Below are positions 38,848 through 48,801 of a stretch of 64,000 bases of DNA, one piece after another (position 1 is the first letter of the stretch; every line of letters starts with the position of its first letter). The stretch comes from Algoriphagus sp. NG3. Its GTDB lineage: Bacteria; Bacteroidota; Bacteroidia; Cytophagales; Cyclobacteriaceae. The translations under genes and the position numbers were made by a program. The stretch spans positions 2,728,001 to 2,792,000 of the forward strand of contig NZ_CP139421.1 of assembly GCF_034119865.1 (NCBI RefSeq), read 5' to 3'. A model generated the notes under the pieces. It had not been told where the DNA came from, searched no databases, and was given only the letters and a program-made list of their open reading frames with translations.

Positions 38848-39927
38848 TCAAGCGGTTCGGTAAAATGCAAGAAGCCCCAGAAACAGCACAAATGACCCGA
38901 CAACAATAAAATGGGCTCCTTTTGAAATCTTATAATTCAAGATGGGATAACAGACTATGATTGGTGTAATAATAGATGAAATAAACCCGAAACGATAAGA
39001 ATCATTGAGATTAAACGTAAGAAAATAAAATGCGGACAATGTGATATAAACTTTCAAATAGTTTAAATACACCTCATCCTTAATTTTATTACTAAAGAAA
39101 ACTCCTAGGCCAATAGTAGAATAGTAAAATAGAATAATAAAAGCAGAAAAGCCACCGGACACTCTTTCTCCAGTAATATAGCCCGAAAGCCGATCCTGAG
39201 CCAAAATAAGCTCGCCAACTATAGGCAGGTGCTCTATTCCCATCCCTAAAAAAGCCAAAGCAGAACAAAGTAAAAGCCCTAGCAAGTAGATGCTTATGTG
39301 GATTCGGAGCAGAGAAAGGCCAGCAGCAACATAAAGAAGTAAAGAAGAAAAATGAAAGGAAAGCGATAATAAAGCCATCAAAAGAGCCAAAGACTTTCTC
39401 TTTTCAAAAAAAAAAGTCAAGGCCAACACCCCCATTGAGAGAGATACTGCACTTCTCACAATATTGACTCCGAGGTTTGGAAAGGCTATCAGCCCCATAA
39501 AACACAAGAGCATCAAAGATCTATTAGTCCGTGTCAACGAAAAAACAGACAAAGTTATAGGGACGACATAAAGTATAGATAAAACAATAAAATATCCTCT
39601 CATTCCAACTAAATTACCTACATAGTAGGTAAAAATATTAAAGAATGGATCTTTGGAGGAAAACGCAGTACGGGTATTCCAAGCTTCTTTAAAACCCTCT
39701 GCAAACTGTATCTGCCTGAAAGCATCAACATAGTGTTGCGTATCCGTGCCCACACTGTAATCCCTTAGACCAAAAACCAGCATCAATAAAAAAGAGACGA
39801 GTATAGCAAGCAGAAAATCATATCCCGCATCCCTTTTGTCAAGTATATCTACTTTAAAAGTATAAGGAACAACCAATAAAGCAGTAGCGAAATAAACAGG
39901 GAAATAATAAGAGAGAAACTCCTTCAT
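38848..39927 (-). CDS. EpsG-family polysaccharide polymerase (Wzy-like)
   Basis: A 359-residue protein with nine or ten membrane segments. The loop after the second segment reads FGLRDYSVGTDTQHYVDAF, the D-x-G-x-D-x2-x-Y pattern of EpsG-type polymerases. It would join flipped repeat units on the periplasmic side. It is the only clear polymerase candidate in the window apart from the unclassified membrane protein at 13970. Confidence 0.8.
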   Translation of the reverse strand: MKEFLSYYFPVYFATALLVVPYTFKVDILDKRDAGYDFLLAILVSFLLMLVFGLRDYSVGTDTQHYVDAFRQIQFAEGFKEAWNTRTAFSSKDPFFNIFTYYVGNLVGMRGYFIVLSILYVVPITLSVFSLTRTNRSLMLLCFMGLIAFPNLGVNIVRSAVSLSMGVLALTFFFEKRKSLALLMALLSLSFHFSSLLLYVAAGLSLLRIHISIYLLGLLLCSALAFLGMGIEHLPIVGELILAQDRLSGYITGERVSGGFSAFIILFYYSTIGLGVFFSNKIKDEVYLNYLKVYITLSAFYFLTFNLNDSYRFGFISSIITPIIVCYPILNYKISKGAHFIVVGSFVLFLGLLAFYRTA

Positions 39928-39935
39928 CGTTAGAG

Positions 39936-41087
39936 TTAATCCTTCTTCGGTGTTTTAATACGTTCCAACTGTTTCTCCAAATATGCCTCTACCACATCCA
40001 TATGTGATCTACACAGCAGGTAATTATACAAGTGCAGAATCTTTTTTTCACTCAAAAATGAGGGGGCTAATCCCCTTCTTCGCAGTGCGGTTAATAATCT
40101 ATTGTCAAATGGTTCAAGTTTAGAGCTTACCGAAAAACTCCTCCCGGAACAAAAAGCTTCAAACTCCCGCTCCAGTGCTTTTCGGTCATTAATAATGGCA
40201 TTATAATGTTTAATTCTCTCCTCAAATACTTTCTTCTCCCCAGAAGACATGCTCTTTACTTTAGGCTCCTTCGAAAACTGATTATATGGCAGCAGATCAA
40301 ATTTGACATCTTGTGGAGAAAAGTCCAGAGCCACTCCAAACCCATAATTCCATTGATCATTACATCTGCCAATTTTATCAAAAATAAAGTTACCGATTCC
40401 GTAAAAAATCAAGCCTGAGCCATAGCTTTCATAGCCGCTATGGCAATGCTGGTGATGTCCAATCACCACATCCGCTCCCGCATCTACAAAAAACCGAAAA
40501 TAATCCTGAAGTCTGGGGCTGGGAAGAGGATAGTGTTCGTTACCTCCATGGTAGATCAAGACCACCCAATCCACTATATTTTTTACCGACTTGATCTGGT
40601 AATACAAATTCAAGATTTCGCCGTAATTCGCTCCCCCCTGTGATCCCTTTGCCAAGGAAAACTCATGCTCAGCAGCATTTATCACTCCTATTTTAAGAGA
40701 TTCCTTCTCCAAAATAAGAGGTTGCTCAGCCTGATTCTGGTCTTCTCCTCCGCCTACGGTCAAAAGACCGGCATCTCTTAGTAGTTTCAACGTACTATTC
40801 AGCCCCTCATCACCAAAATCCATGATATGATTATTGGCCAGAGACGCTATATTCAGGTTATTTTTCTTCAGAAAGTGAATTAATTCCGGTGAATTTTTCA
40901 AAACTGGACCCACTTTCTTGATAGGAAATCCCCCCCTCAATATTGGAGCTTCTAGGTTGAATACGTTGAAATCACTTGATTGAAGAATTTCACTAAAATC
41001 GGCTAGGATCCCATTCTCCTTATTTGACAGCAAATCACAGCACACACGCCCACCTTCTACTAAATCTCCAAAAACCGTAAGCTTCAT
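39936..41087 (-). CDS. CapA family protein (poly-gamma-glutamate synthesis type metallophosphatase)
   Basis: The 383-residue protein has the CapA calcineurin-like fold: TVFGDLVEGG, FNLEAPIL, ANNHIMDFGDEG, YHGGNEHYPLP and VIGHHQHC carry the metal ligands. CapA/PgsA homologues are required for poly-gamma-glutamate capsules in Bacillus, but many sit in ordinary polysaccharide loci with unclear function. Here there is no membrane anchor and no CapB/CapC neighbour, so a poly-glutamate capsule is unlikely. It is coupled to the GT2 gene by a 4-bp overlap. Confidence 0.85.
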   Translation of the reverse strand: MKLTVFGDLVEGGRVCCDLLSNKENGILADFSEILQSSDFNVFNLEAPILRGGFPIKKVGPVLKNSPELIHFLKKNNLNIASLANNHIMDFGDEGLNSTLKLLRDAGLLTVGGGEDQNQAEQPLILEKESLKIGVINAAEHEFSLAKGSQGGANYGEILNLYYQIKSVKNIVDWVVLIYHGGNEHYPLPSPRLQDYFRFFVDAGADVVIGHHQHCHSGYESYGSGLIFYGIGNFIFDKIGRCNDQWNYGFGVALDFSPQDVKFDLLPYNQFSKEPKVKSMSSGEKKVFEERIKHYNAIINDRKALEREFEAFCSGRSFSVSSKLEPFDNRLLTALRRRGLAPSFLSEKKILHLYNYLLCRSHMDVVEAYLEKQLERIKTPKKD

Positions 41088-41947
41088 TGGTTTTTAATAA
41101 TACTTTTAAGAAGTGTCACAAAACTTGGAAAATCAAAAATCAACATTGGAATCATCCAAAACATATGGTAAACTTCCATGGTTCCATAAGTCTTCCTGTA
41201 GAATAAAATTATTCTGGCTTTGGAACGGCACCTCAATCTAAAATCATCTTTAATCAGCGGAAAATACTTGTTCTCAAGTAACTGTGCGCCCGTTAGCTTT
41301 TTAGAAAAATCAGTTGAAATCCTATCATTTGAAGAAATCCTTTGAAGCACCAGCTTATTGGGAACTACGGTAATAGCCCCCTTTTTTAGAATAGATATAT
41401 AAAAATCCATATCCTGAAGTGCAGGAAATCGTTCATCAAATCCCCCAATGTCAAGCCCTGTTTTCCTTTTGAAAACAAACATTGAAAACCCTCCCAGGGA
41501 GTTCATGTAAAATATCTCTTTATATGAATCGTACCTGTTTTTCTTTGGAATTCTAACCTTTAATGTCCGTTGACTCTCAAAATCATAAATAGCATAAGCT
41601 GTCACTACACCCACCACATCTTCGGAAGCACTACCCAGGGACTGAACCACCTCTTCAAGTCTATGCGGAAACCATACATCATCAGAATCGAGCATGGCGA
41701 TCCAATCCCCTACTGCTTCGTTCAGGCCTGTATTTCTTGCACCTTGTGCCCCTTTAACATTTCTATTTTGCAGGTACCGGATCCTTTCGTCTTTATATGA
41801 ACAGACCAGCTCCTTAGTATCGTCAGTAGAATAATCATCGACAACTATTAGTTCAAAATGACTATATGACTGTTCTAGAACTGAATCAATAGCTGACTTC
41901 AAAAAAAAAGCCCTGTTAAATGTGGGAATAACAACTGAGATTAACAC
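41084..41947 (-). CDS. Family 2 glycosyltransferase
   Basis: The 287-residue GT-A enzyme has VVIPTFNRAFFLKSAIDSV, ELIVVDDYSTDDT, GAQGARNTGLNEA and LDSDDVWF with the DxD-like metal site. A short hydrophobic C-terminus (MIPMLIFDFPSFV) may bind the membrane. It overlaps the genes on both sides (7 bp with the Wzz-like gene, 4 bp with the CapA-like gene), a tight translational unit. Donor unknown. Confidence 0.88.
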   Translation of the reverse strand: MLISVVIPTFNRAFFLKSAIDSVLEQSYSHFELIVVDDYSTDDTKELVCSYKDERIRYLQNRNVKGAQGARNTGLNEAVGDWIAMLDSDDVWFPHRLEEVVQSLGSASEDVVGVVTAYAIYDFESQRTLKVRIPKKNRYDSYKEIFYMNSLGGFSMFVFKRKTGLDIGGFDERFPALQDMDFYISILKKGAITVVPNKLVLQRISSNDRISTDFSKKLTGAQLLENKYFPLIKDDFRLRCRSKARIILFYRKTYGTMEVYHMFWMIPMLIFDFPSFVTLLKSIIKNQ

Positions 41948-43062
41948 CCGTTCGCTTCCTTCGAAATCAGCTCCCTAATGTCTTTTACAAAAAATCTTAT
42001 CGAGATAATGGCAGTTGCCACTATCCCCCCCACAATTAACCAAAGAATAATAACTAACGGTTTATTTGGGGCAGACCTTTTATGGGGAACCACTACAGGG
42101 TCAATTACTGAAAAAACCGGAGCATCTTGACTTACTTGGAACTTTGAATTCTCAAGTTGTTTGGCCATATCCAGATAATTGTTAAAGGCCAAATTATATT
42201 CTGACTCTAATCTCTCCTGCTCACTTCTTGCGAAGGAGGTGGATAAATTCTGGTTTCTATCCCTGAAATCAGCCAGCCTTGTTTGGGTTTTTTCGAATTC
42301 TTGCTTCTTCTCCACAAATCTGGCCTCTATAAATTTCAATTGCTCTTCTGCATTCCGAATCCTGTATTTTATAATTTCCCTTTGAAGGATGTTTTCCGCA
42401 GCCAAGGTCATTTCCGCAGCCATGAGAGGATATGGCATGCTGAAAGACAACTGTACATACCCCATTTTTTCATTGGGCTCAATATTCAGTTGGCCATCGA
42501 GCCTCTCAAAGTGACCTATCTCACTTGTGCTCAATCTCCCTATATATTCTTCTTTTGCACTGTCTAAATCCCCCGTGCTTTGAACTTTTTCATCCTTACC
42601 CCTGATTTTTTTCCATACCAAAAGTGGAAGGCCTACCGTGTACTTTTTAATCTTATTAAGTAGGGGTAAATCATAGTAGTTTTCGTAAAAATCCGCATAC
42701 GTAACATTGATTTCGCCCTTTTCAGACAAATAAGTCAGCTTCGTATCGAGGAGTTCTCTTTTAAAACCCGTACTGCTTGCAATTTTTGGGTACAAGCCAG
42801 GGGGGATTTCTGAAAAGTTGGGAGAGCTGCCCAAGTTTACTCCTGCAATAGAGGCCAATCCACTTATCCCAGAATTCTTAGAACTTTGGGAAACTTGGGG
42901 GATAAATACTGACCTAGATGTATATTCCTCGCCCAAACTGAAGGCAACGAAGACTCCTAAAGCCAACGAACTCAACATTACGATAAGGATCAGTCTCCTT
43001 TCCTTCCATATAGAAAGGACTACTCTTGTCCAGTCGATTCTTTCTGTCTGAATTTTTTTCAC
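41941..43062 (-). CDS. Chain-length determinant protein (Wzz-like, no kinase domain)
   Basis: At 373 residues the protein has two membrane segments (about residues 23-43 and 340-360) flanking a periplasmic Wzz domain with a long helical region (QLKFIEARFVEKKQEFEK). A proline-rich PVVVPHKRSAPNKP precedes the second segment, as in Wzz proteins. There is no ATPase or tyrosine tail, unlike the Wzc-type protein at 24811, so the locus has two different co-polymerases. It overlaps the WecF-like gene by 4 bp. Confidence 0.87.
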   Translation of the reverse strand: MKKIQTERIDWTRVVLSIWKERRLILIVMLSSLALGVFVAFSLGEEYTSRSVFIPQVSQSSKNSGISGLASIAGVNLGSSPNFSEIPPGLYPKIASSTGFKRELLDTKLTYLSEKGEINVTYADFYENYYDLPLLNKIKKYTVGLPLLVWKKIRGKDEKVQSTGDLDSAKEEYIGRLSTSEIGHFERLDGQLNIEPNEKMGYVQLSFSMPYPLMAAEMTLAAENILQREIIKYRIRNAEEQLKFIEARFVEKKQEFEKTQTRLADFRDRNQNLSTSFARSEQERLESEYNLAFNNYLDMAKQLENSKFQVSQDAPVFSVIDPVVVPHKRSAPNKPLVIILWLIVGGIVATAIISIRFFVKDIRELISKEANGC

Positions 43063-44231
43063 AAAATCTCCTTATTCATATAATAATCATACTCCTTTTT
43101 TGACTCAACAAACTTCAGCAACTCATTTTGAAAGTCTAATAAGGTATAATCCGAATACATTTTCTTGAGCTGGGAAATATTATGGTTAGCTTCTTCCTTT
43201 GAAATAAAAACAGTTCCCATAGTTATATCCTCCAACAAATCTTCAATGTCGAAAATATGCAAGCCATTGTTTTTGAACCAATGATAATCGGAATTCTTTT
43301 GACTTAAGTAAACTTTAACTCCTCTTGACAAAGCTTCATAGATATTAGACAGAGCCATTTGTCTATAACCATTGATAACCAAAGCACTAGCATCATCATA
43401 AATCTTTTTAAACTCTTCTTTACTTAAAAAATCCTCTATTATTTTCACGTGACTTAGCTCTCTAAATTCTTTCCTAACACGAGCGGCATAATCTCCTTCC
43501 AATCCATACGAAAAAAAAAGGGTGAATTTATAATTAATAACCTTTTCAGAAGGAATCCGCTTCAAGATCTCAATTATTCCCCCGTGATTATTATATCTAT
43601 TTCGGCTATTACCTAAGATTATCTCATTTCCTGTTTTGACAGTTTTCTCCCGAAAAGGCACTAACTCATGGCTACTCGCCCGGAGTGGGAGCCTGAGTAA
43701 ACTGGGAAGGTTTTTAAAACGTCTTTTCAGGAATGAATACTCCTCCCTAGAAAAACAAAGGAATAAGTCGCACCTTGAAATCGCTCTATCTGATTCTTCT
43801 TTAAAATCAACACCACTCACGTATTTAGTCTTCAAATATGCTAGGTATTCCCATACTCTATCTAATCTTCCTTTAAGTGAACCCTCATTAAATCGTCTGC
43901 TCAGATCATCTTCTACCTGATCGTTCATATATCTGTACAACTCATTTCCAAAAAATCTCCATATAACCAATACGTTACGATTTAATCGATTGGCAATATA
44001 GCTCTTCTCAAAATCAAGGTTATATAATATTACTAAATCAGATTTATTCCCCAATAATATCAATTCGTTAATTGAAGAAAAGTTCTTCTTCATAACTTTA
44101 GTATCCTTTATTGTAGCCTTTACATCGCCATTTGAGAGCAAAATATTTGTATTAACAAACTGTGGGTTTAAAAATCGTTTTGAGTTTCCAACAAATTTGG
44201 CGTCCGTATGGATATGAAGTACTGAATACAT
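43059..44231 (-). CDS. Probable 4-acetamido-4,6-dideoxyhexose transferase (WecF-like, GT56)
   Basis: The 390-residue protein lacks GT4 signatures. Its start (MYSVLHIHTDAKFVGNSKRF) and VLVIWRFFGNELYRY recall WecF, the Fuc4NAc transferase of enterobacterial common antigen, and IILGNSRNRYNNHGGII matches the GNS...N.H region of that family. The sequence is diverged and I hold this assignment loosely. A VioA-like aminotransferase at 53497, which would make a 4-amino-4,6-dideoxyhexose, fits the proposed donor. Confidence 0.65.
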   Translation of the reverse strand: MYSVLHIHTDAKFVGNSKRFLNPQFVNTNILLSNGDVKATIKDTKVMKKNFSSINELILLGNKSDLVILYNLDFEKSYIANRLNRNVLVIWRFFGNELYRYMNDQVEDDLSRRFNEGSLKGRLDRVWEYLAYLKTKYVSGVDFKEESDRAISRCDLFLCFSREEYSFLKRRFKNLPSLLRLPLRASSHELVPFREKTVKTGNEIILGNSRNRYNNHGGIIEILKRIPSEKVINYKFTLFFSYGLEGDYAARVRKEFRELSHVKIIEDFLSKEEFKKIYDDASALVINGYRQMALSNIYEALSRGVKVYLSQKNSDYHWFKNNGLHIFDIEDLLEDITMGTVFISKEEANHNISQLKKMYSDYTLLDFQNELLKFVESKKEYDYYMNKEIL

Positions 44232-44327
44232 AGCTATTCAAAAGACAGTGAAATAAAACTAGGGCTTTGGACTAAATCAACAGCCAATGTTGCAAACTAC
44301 AGGCAACGGTTTACCACTCAATAAAAA

Positions 44328-45344
44328 TCAAACTGTAGCAATTGGAGTGACAGGAGAACCCACAGCTCCGGTCAATCTTAATGGTGGGGCAGTCAATAGA
44401 AATCTGTAACGTCCATTTTCCTTAAGCCATTGAGCCAAGTCGGCTAGATACCATAACTCACCTAGGTGTATTCCCAGCTTGAACAAGCACATCTCATGCA
44501 AGGGTAACGTGGATATCCGATCCCCTTCTGGCAATGGTTTTCCCGTAGCCTCGATCGCCAGATTATCCGAGGCGATAGCAGCAATACCACTATCACTGAT
44601 CCACTGCAACAGGCGTTCATCCCTTCCATCAAGTACCGCACAAGCCTCTTTGAGGGAAGGATCAGGCTTACCTTGCATACCCATGATCATTTTGTCCAAT
44701 CCAGTCCAAAGGCACAGGATATCCCCCTCCTCTATTTCAATCTTATCATTCTCAATTATTCTCATCAAATCCTCATACCCTACCTCCTTTCTTGGGAATT
44801 CTCCAAATTGACTAAACAAATCTACCATAACCCCACGCCCTTGTACTCCATGAGTAGCCATGTTTTCGATTCCCAGCGCATGGGCAGAGCTATTATTGTC
44901 TTTGTCTAAAATAACATCTTCACCTGCTTTAAATCCATTATAATAGACAGGCTGTGGACTACCGTTTCCTGTCACATCAAACAGAGATCCTCGATGCGCA
45001 AGACTATCCCATTGTGTGGAGTATTGCGTGTACATTATCACAAAGTCATCAGCTGCTATGTCTGTCAGTCTCGGATCAAAGTTCTTCCACAAATAGTTAA
45101 AATACGCTTCGTTATTCCTAGTTACAGGGCCTAATATAGGTGGAAATCGAACCGGGCTCATCACATTCCCCCCTGGATAATCCAGCGGCAGACTCAGACA
45201 AAAAGTGATCCCTTCTCTTACTTCAGCAATTCCCTGTTTTACTTTTTCCGGAGTGATCAAGTTCAGCCTCCCTTTTTGATCATCCACTCCAAAATCTCCC
45301 CAGTTTGATCCTAGGGGTCTATGTTTCCATCTTTTAGTACCCAT
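44328..45344 (-). CDS. Cyclase family protein (metal-dependent hydrolase, kynurenine formamidase-like fold)
   Basis: A 338-residue member of the cyclase family: FGVDDQKGRLNLITPEKV, YTQYSTQWDSLAHRGSLFD (the metal-binding segment, as in the GTQWDGLRH subgroup), HGVQGRGVMVDL and DILCLWTGLDKM. Relatives hydrolyse amide or lactone bonds. It follows the C-N lyase by 27 bp and ends an eight-gene block of small-molecule enzymes. Its substrate is likely made or consumed by those neighbours. A tryptophan catabolism role is unlikely because no other kyn gene is near. Confidence 0.82.
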   Translation of the reverse strand: MGTKRWKHRPLGSNWGDFGVDDQKGRLNLITPEKVKQGIAEVREGITFCLSLPLDYPGGNVMSPVRFPPILGPVTRNNEAYFNYLWKNFDPRLTDIAADDFVIMYTQYSTQWDSLAHRGSLFDVTGNGSPQPVYYNGFKAGEDVILDKDNNSSAHALGIENMATHGVQGRGVMVDLFSQFGEFPRKEVGYEDLMRIIENDKIEIEEGDILCLWTGLDKMIMGMQGKPDPSLKEACAVLDGRDERLLQWISDSGIAAIASDNLAIEATGKPLPEGDRISTLPLHEMCLFKLGIHLGELWYLADLAQWLKENGRYRFLLTAPPLRLTGAVGSPVTPIATV

Positions 45345-45371
45345 ATTTCAGTTTAGTTCTCTGGCTATCTT

Positions 45372-46721
45372 TTATAATGCCAGTCTTTTCAAAACAGCGT
45401 CCACCATCATACCCGCTGAGCCTGTATAATTAGAAGGATCCAACAGTCTATCTATTTCCTGTTCTGACAAATGTTCCATTATCATGGTGTCTTGCATCAA
45501 GGCCTCCCGCAAGGTAATACCGCTGTCAGTTGCCCTACCGGCAGCTCCATACACCAAATCATGTGACTTCTCTTTCCCTATTTTGGGAGCAAGCCCCATC
45601 ATTACTGCTTCTGACATTAGCAAGCCTCCCCCTATGTCAAGGTTTTTCCTCATCCTCCCCTTATCCACCACTAGGTTTCCCAAAATATAACCGGCATGGA
45701 AAAGAGCTCCAGAAGCATTGACAAAAGCTTCTGGAATAATCATCCATTCAAGATGCATCTGCCCTACAGATCGCTCATGTTCTTGAATCATCACCATTAA
45801 TTGTGATCCTACATACTCCCTCATACGATGCGCTATCGCAATTATGGGCTGGCAGGATATTGGATTCCGTTTTTGTGGAAGCGTGGTGCTGGCTCCTCTT
45901 CCCTTCTGAAAAGGCTCGCTGACTTCTCCGATCTCCGAACGCATCAAAATGGCAATTTCCGTGGCTATTTTTCCCAAAGTAGCACATAGCATAGCCAATA
46001 GTGAAATAAGTTCTGCCCAAGAATCCCTCGCTGTATGCCAGCTTATATCAGGCATCTCTAAGCCCAACTCCCTCATCATGATCTCTTGCACTGCCAACCC
46101 TTTGTCGTCCATCGTGGCGAATGTGCCAACAGCTCCTGAACACTGTCCTACCAGAACCCTAGATTTAGCCGCCTCCAGGCGTGTTCTATGCCGTGACATT
46201 TCATCCAGCCAAATAGCCGTTTTATAGCCAAAAGTGATGGGAGCAGCCATTTGCTGGAAAGTCCTACCTGGCATTACTGTATCTCTATGCTCCTTGGACA
46301 ATTCTGCCAACGCATTGATAATATCGTCCAGACTTTTTTCTATCAGCTTCAGCCCCTCCTTGATTTGTAGTGCCAAGCCGGTGTCTAAAATATCCTGAGT
46401 GGTAGCACCATAATGTACCCATTTAGCTGTCTCTTGGTCACAGGCTTTTGTCAACTGGTGAACAAATGGCAAAATTGGAAAGCCTACTCTATCAAATTCC
46501 GCTTTCATAGCAGCAAAATCCAGATTACTTAGTGATGAGGCTTTTTCAATCTTTTTAGCTACCCCTTTTGGAATGACCCCCGCCTTTTCCTGAGCCTTGG
46601 CCAAGGCAACTTCAACTTCTAACCAGGCCTCCAATCTCCTATTGTCAGAAAAAATGCTTCGCATTTCTGACGTTCCAAACATATCTTTAAAATAATCCGA
46701 GTCAATAATTGAAGACGGCAT
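45372..46721 (-). CDS. Aspartase/fumarase superfamily lyase (adenylosuccinate lyase/PcaB-like)
   Basis: The 449-residue protein carries GASTTLPQKRNPIS, the superfamily signature with the flexible catalytic loop, and HYGATTQDILDT, both typical of adenylosuccinate lyase and 3-carboxymuconate cycloisomerase relatives. It closely follows that subgroup in length and C-terminal helical domain. The context rules against purine synthesis and protocatechuate breakdown. C-N lyases of this type cleave or form bonds between an amine and fumarate, for example on iminodisuccinate. A PrpD-family gene nearby makes that comparison attractive. Confidence 0.85.
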   Translation of the reverse strand: MPSSIIDSDYFKDMFGTSEMRSIFSDNRRLEAWLEVEVALAKAQEKAGVIPKGVAKKIEKASSLSNLDFAAMKAEFDRVGFPILPFVHQLTKACDQETAKWVHYGATTQDILDTGLALQIKEGLKLIEKSLDDIINALAELSKEHRDTVMPGRTFQQMAAPITFGYKTAIWLDEMSRHRTRLEAAKSRVLVGQCSGAVGTFATMDDKGLAVQEIMMRELGLEMPDISWHTARDSWAELISLLAMLCATLGKIATEIAILMRSEIGEVSEPFQKGRGASTTLPQKRNPISCQPIIAIAHRMREYVGSQLMVMIQEHERSVGQMHLEWMIIPEAFVNASGALFHAGYILGNLVVDKGRMRKNLDIGGGLLMSEAVMMGLAPKIGKEKSHDLVYGAAGRATDSGITLREALMQDTMIMEHLSEQEIDRLLDPSNYTGSAGMMVDAVLKRLAL

Positions 46722-46769
46722 AAATACAGTTCTTTTTTTCGTAATTTCTGTTTATCAAAACCTTTAATT

Positions 46770-47501
46770 TTACAGGGAGCCTGCTATTTTAAGCATTGAT
46801 TCAATGACCTGTTTATCAACCTTAGTTGCGTAAATCAAATCTAAGTTGTCCCTGATAATTTCTTTAGGCCAATTCCACCACTGGATCTTTTCTAAATTTT
46901 CTATGTAATAATCATCAAATCTTCTCCTGCTCATTCTTGCTGGAATCCCTGTTACAATGGCATAGGGCTCAACATCCCTAGTTACTACAGCCCCTGCGCC
47001 AATGATGGCTCCATTACCTACTTTTACACCCCGTAAAACAACTGAATTTGTCCCCAGCCATACATCGTTTCCTATCACACAGTCACCGAACTCTTCTAAT
47101 CTCTTCAATAAATCCTTGTTCTCTTTATGTTCCAAGTTTTCATTGTCCAACATTTTAAACCTCCACATGGGGCTCGTAGTGACATGATCAAAGGAATGAT
47201 TCCCTCCACCTATGGATACGTTCCATGCGAGGGAGCAAAAACTTCCAATCACAGCAGATCTTGCAGAGGTATTAATTCCAGTGTAGGAATAATCGCCGAT
47301 CTTGGAACGGAAAATAAAATTGGATCTATTGATAGAGGAACAACTGCCAATCTCGCTTTCATCTATAATAGCATTATCCCCCACTATAGAATTATCCCCA
47401 ATCAAACTTCCTTTAACCAATGCATTTTTATAGATTTTAGACCTTAATCCTAAAGTAGAGTTTGAAATGCTGGCGGATTCAGCAATGTAGGTATCTTTCA
47501 T
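46770..47501 (-). CDS. CatB-type hexapeptide O-acetyltransferase
   Basis: The 243-residue protein is a left-handed beta-helix with hexapeptide repeats (YIAESASISNSTLGL, NSIVGDNAIIDESEIG) and the XAT-type block IGGGNHSFDHVTTSP followed by DVWLGTNSVVLRGVKVGNGA and IVTGIPARM. Members acetylate hydroxyls on sugars or small molecules using acetyl-CoA. It is coupled by a 4-bp overlap to the ATP-grasp gene at 47498, so both may modify the same molecule. Confidence 0.84.
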   Translation of the reverse strand: MKDTYIAESASISNSTLGLRSKIYKNALVKGSLIGDNSIVGDNAIIDESEIGSCSSINRSNFIFRSKIGDYSYTGINTSARSAVIGSFCSLAWNVSIGGGNHSFDHVTTSPMWRFKMLDNENLEHKENKDLLKRLEEFGDCVIGNDVWLGTNSVVLRGVKVGNGAIIGAGAVVTRDVEPYAIVTGIPARMSRRRFDDYYIENLEKIQWWNWPKEIIRDNLDLIYATKVDKQVIESMLKIAGSL

Positions 47502-48772
47502 TTTCTTAATGAGTAGTTTGGCTCGGAAATTGAAATATTTTCAGAATAGACATCTTTTCTCATAACATTATTTCCTTGTAAGTCAATAACTTCCAATGTT
47601 GATATTGCGGAATTGATTTTTGAAGTCAACTCTTCTTTGCTGTCTGCACGTACTATAAACGCCCCTACCCTATTTTGGCTCGAAAGATCCGTACCTATTT
47701 CTGCATTTTTCTTTTTCAATACAAAGAACTCCTCTATCACTCCATCTGACACCAGTTGTTCATGACCTTGAATTCTTCCTAACATTCCTCCAAAAGTATA
47801 TATCAGTCTTGTAGCATAAAAAAAATCGGGTGGGAGGGAATTGATGACCACAGGATTTCCCAAAAAGGAATCTATGGTGGCATCCAAAATATCAAATCCG
47901 GTAATAAGCTTTATCATCTTATAACTCAATCCCCCGCCAATTCGACAAGCAAACTCAATAACTTTTATATCATTTCCATTCACATTCAATTGTACAAACA
48001 AAGAAGTGGTATCCAAATTAAAAACACTTGTTAATTGATCAGCCACATGCTTAATCTTGACGATGGCTTCTTGAGAAAGATGAACAGGTATAGTGGATCC
48101 GATAGATTGAAGTACAGCATCCTCTTTAAGCACTAATCTGTTCTTTTCCCTCAACATAATTAAATGGGGTATACCTTTCTGGATAAAAAAATCCGCTTGA
48201 ACCTCTACCCCTAAATTATATTCTTCAATTACGGCTTTCTTTGATCTGCTGATAACAATCGCTTCCTGCAAATATTTTTTGACTTGCTGAATATTGCTAG
48301 CTTTTCTCACCCCTTTTGAACCTGTGGCATCAGCAGGTTTGACGACTATCGGGAAAGACAAATCCGAATTTTCAAAATCACTGTAGCAACCAACCAAAAC
48401 ATGCTTTGAAGTAGGTATTCCATATCTCTTCATTATACCCTTCATAGTGCCCTTATCTGTCACTTTCAAGGAAGTTTCATAACTGTATGGGAGTGACAAA
48501 CCTAATTTTTCAGACACATAACAGGCAGTAATATTGGCCTGGTCAATAGAGGTACTTATTACCAACTTTGCCTCCAGTTCAATAGCAATTTGAAGAACCT
48601 TTTCTTTATCTAATGTACTTTCTTGTAAATGTTGATCAGCAATCTGTTTTGCAAAAGGGTTTTCATAATAATCAATAAGAACAGTATAATAACCTCTATC
48701 CTTTAAATTTTCTAATAATGCTATATGCGGAGCTGTACCACCTAAAACAATTGCCGTTTGTTTTCCTTCCAT
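47498..48772 (-). CDS. ATP-grasp domain ligase, carboxylase-like subgroup
   Basis: A 424-residue ATP-grasp enzyme with a Rossmann-like pre-domain (AIVLGGTAPHIALLENL), an ATP-binding VVKPADATGSKGVRKA and the metal-binding VIEFACRIGGGLSYKMI. It resembles the family that includes amino-acid and peptide ligases forming carboxylate-amine bonds. It sits in the small-molecule block next to an acetyltransferase and 29 bp after the U32-like gene. It is a strong candidate for the step that joins the made acid to an amino group on a sugar, or to an amino acid. Substrates unknown. Confidence 0.82.
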   Translation of the reverse strand: MEGKQTAIVLGGTAPHIALLENLKDRGYYTVLIDYYENPFAKQIADQHLQESTLDKEKVLQIAIELEAKLVISTSIDQANITACYVSEKLGLSLPYSYETSLKVTDKGTMKGIMKRYGIPTSKHVLVGCYSDFENSDLSFPIVVKPADATGSKGVRKASNIQQVKKYLQEAIVISRSKKAVIEEYNLGVEVQADFFIQKGIPHLIMLREKNRLVLKEDAVLQSIGSTIPVHLSQEAIVKIKHVADQLTSVFNLDTTSLFVQLNVNGNDIKVIEFACRIGGGLSYKMIKLITGFDILDATIDSFLGNPVVINSLPPDFFYATRLIYTFGGMLGRIQGHEQLVSDGVIEEFFVLKKKNAEIGTDLSSQNRVGAFIVRADSKEELTSKINSAISTLEVIDLQGNNVMRKDVYSENISISEPNYSLRK

Positions 48773-48801
48773 TTCTATTTATTCTTACAAAAGTAAACCT
48801 G

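Noticed and set aside
39936..41087. Poly-gamma-glutamate capsule system based on the CapA-like gene
   Set aside because: No CapB or CapC partner and no membrane anchor are present, and the surroundings are glycosyltransferases, so a polysaccharide role is preferred.
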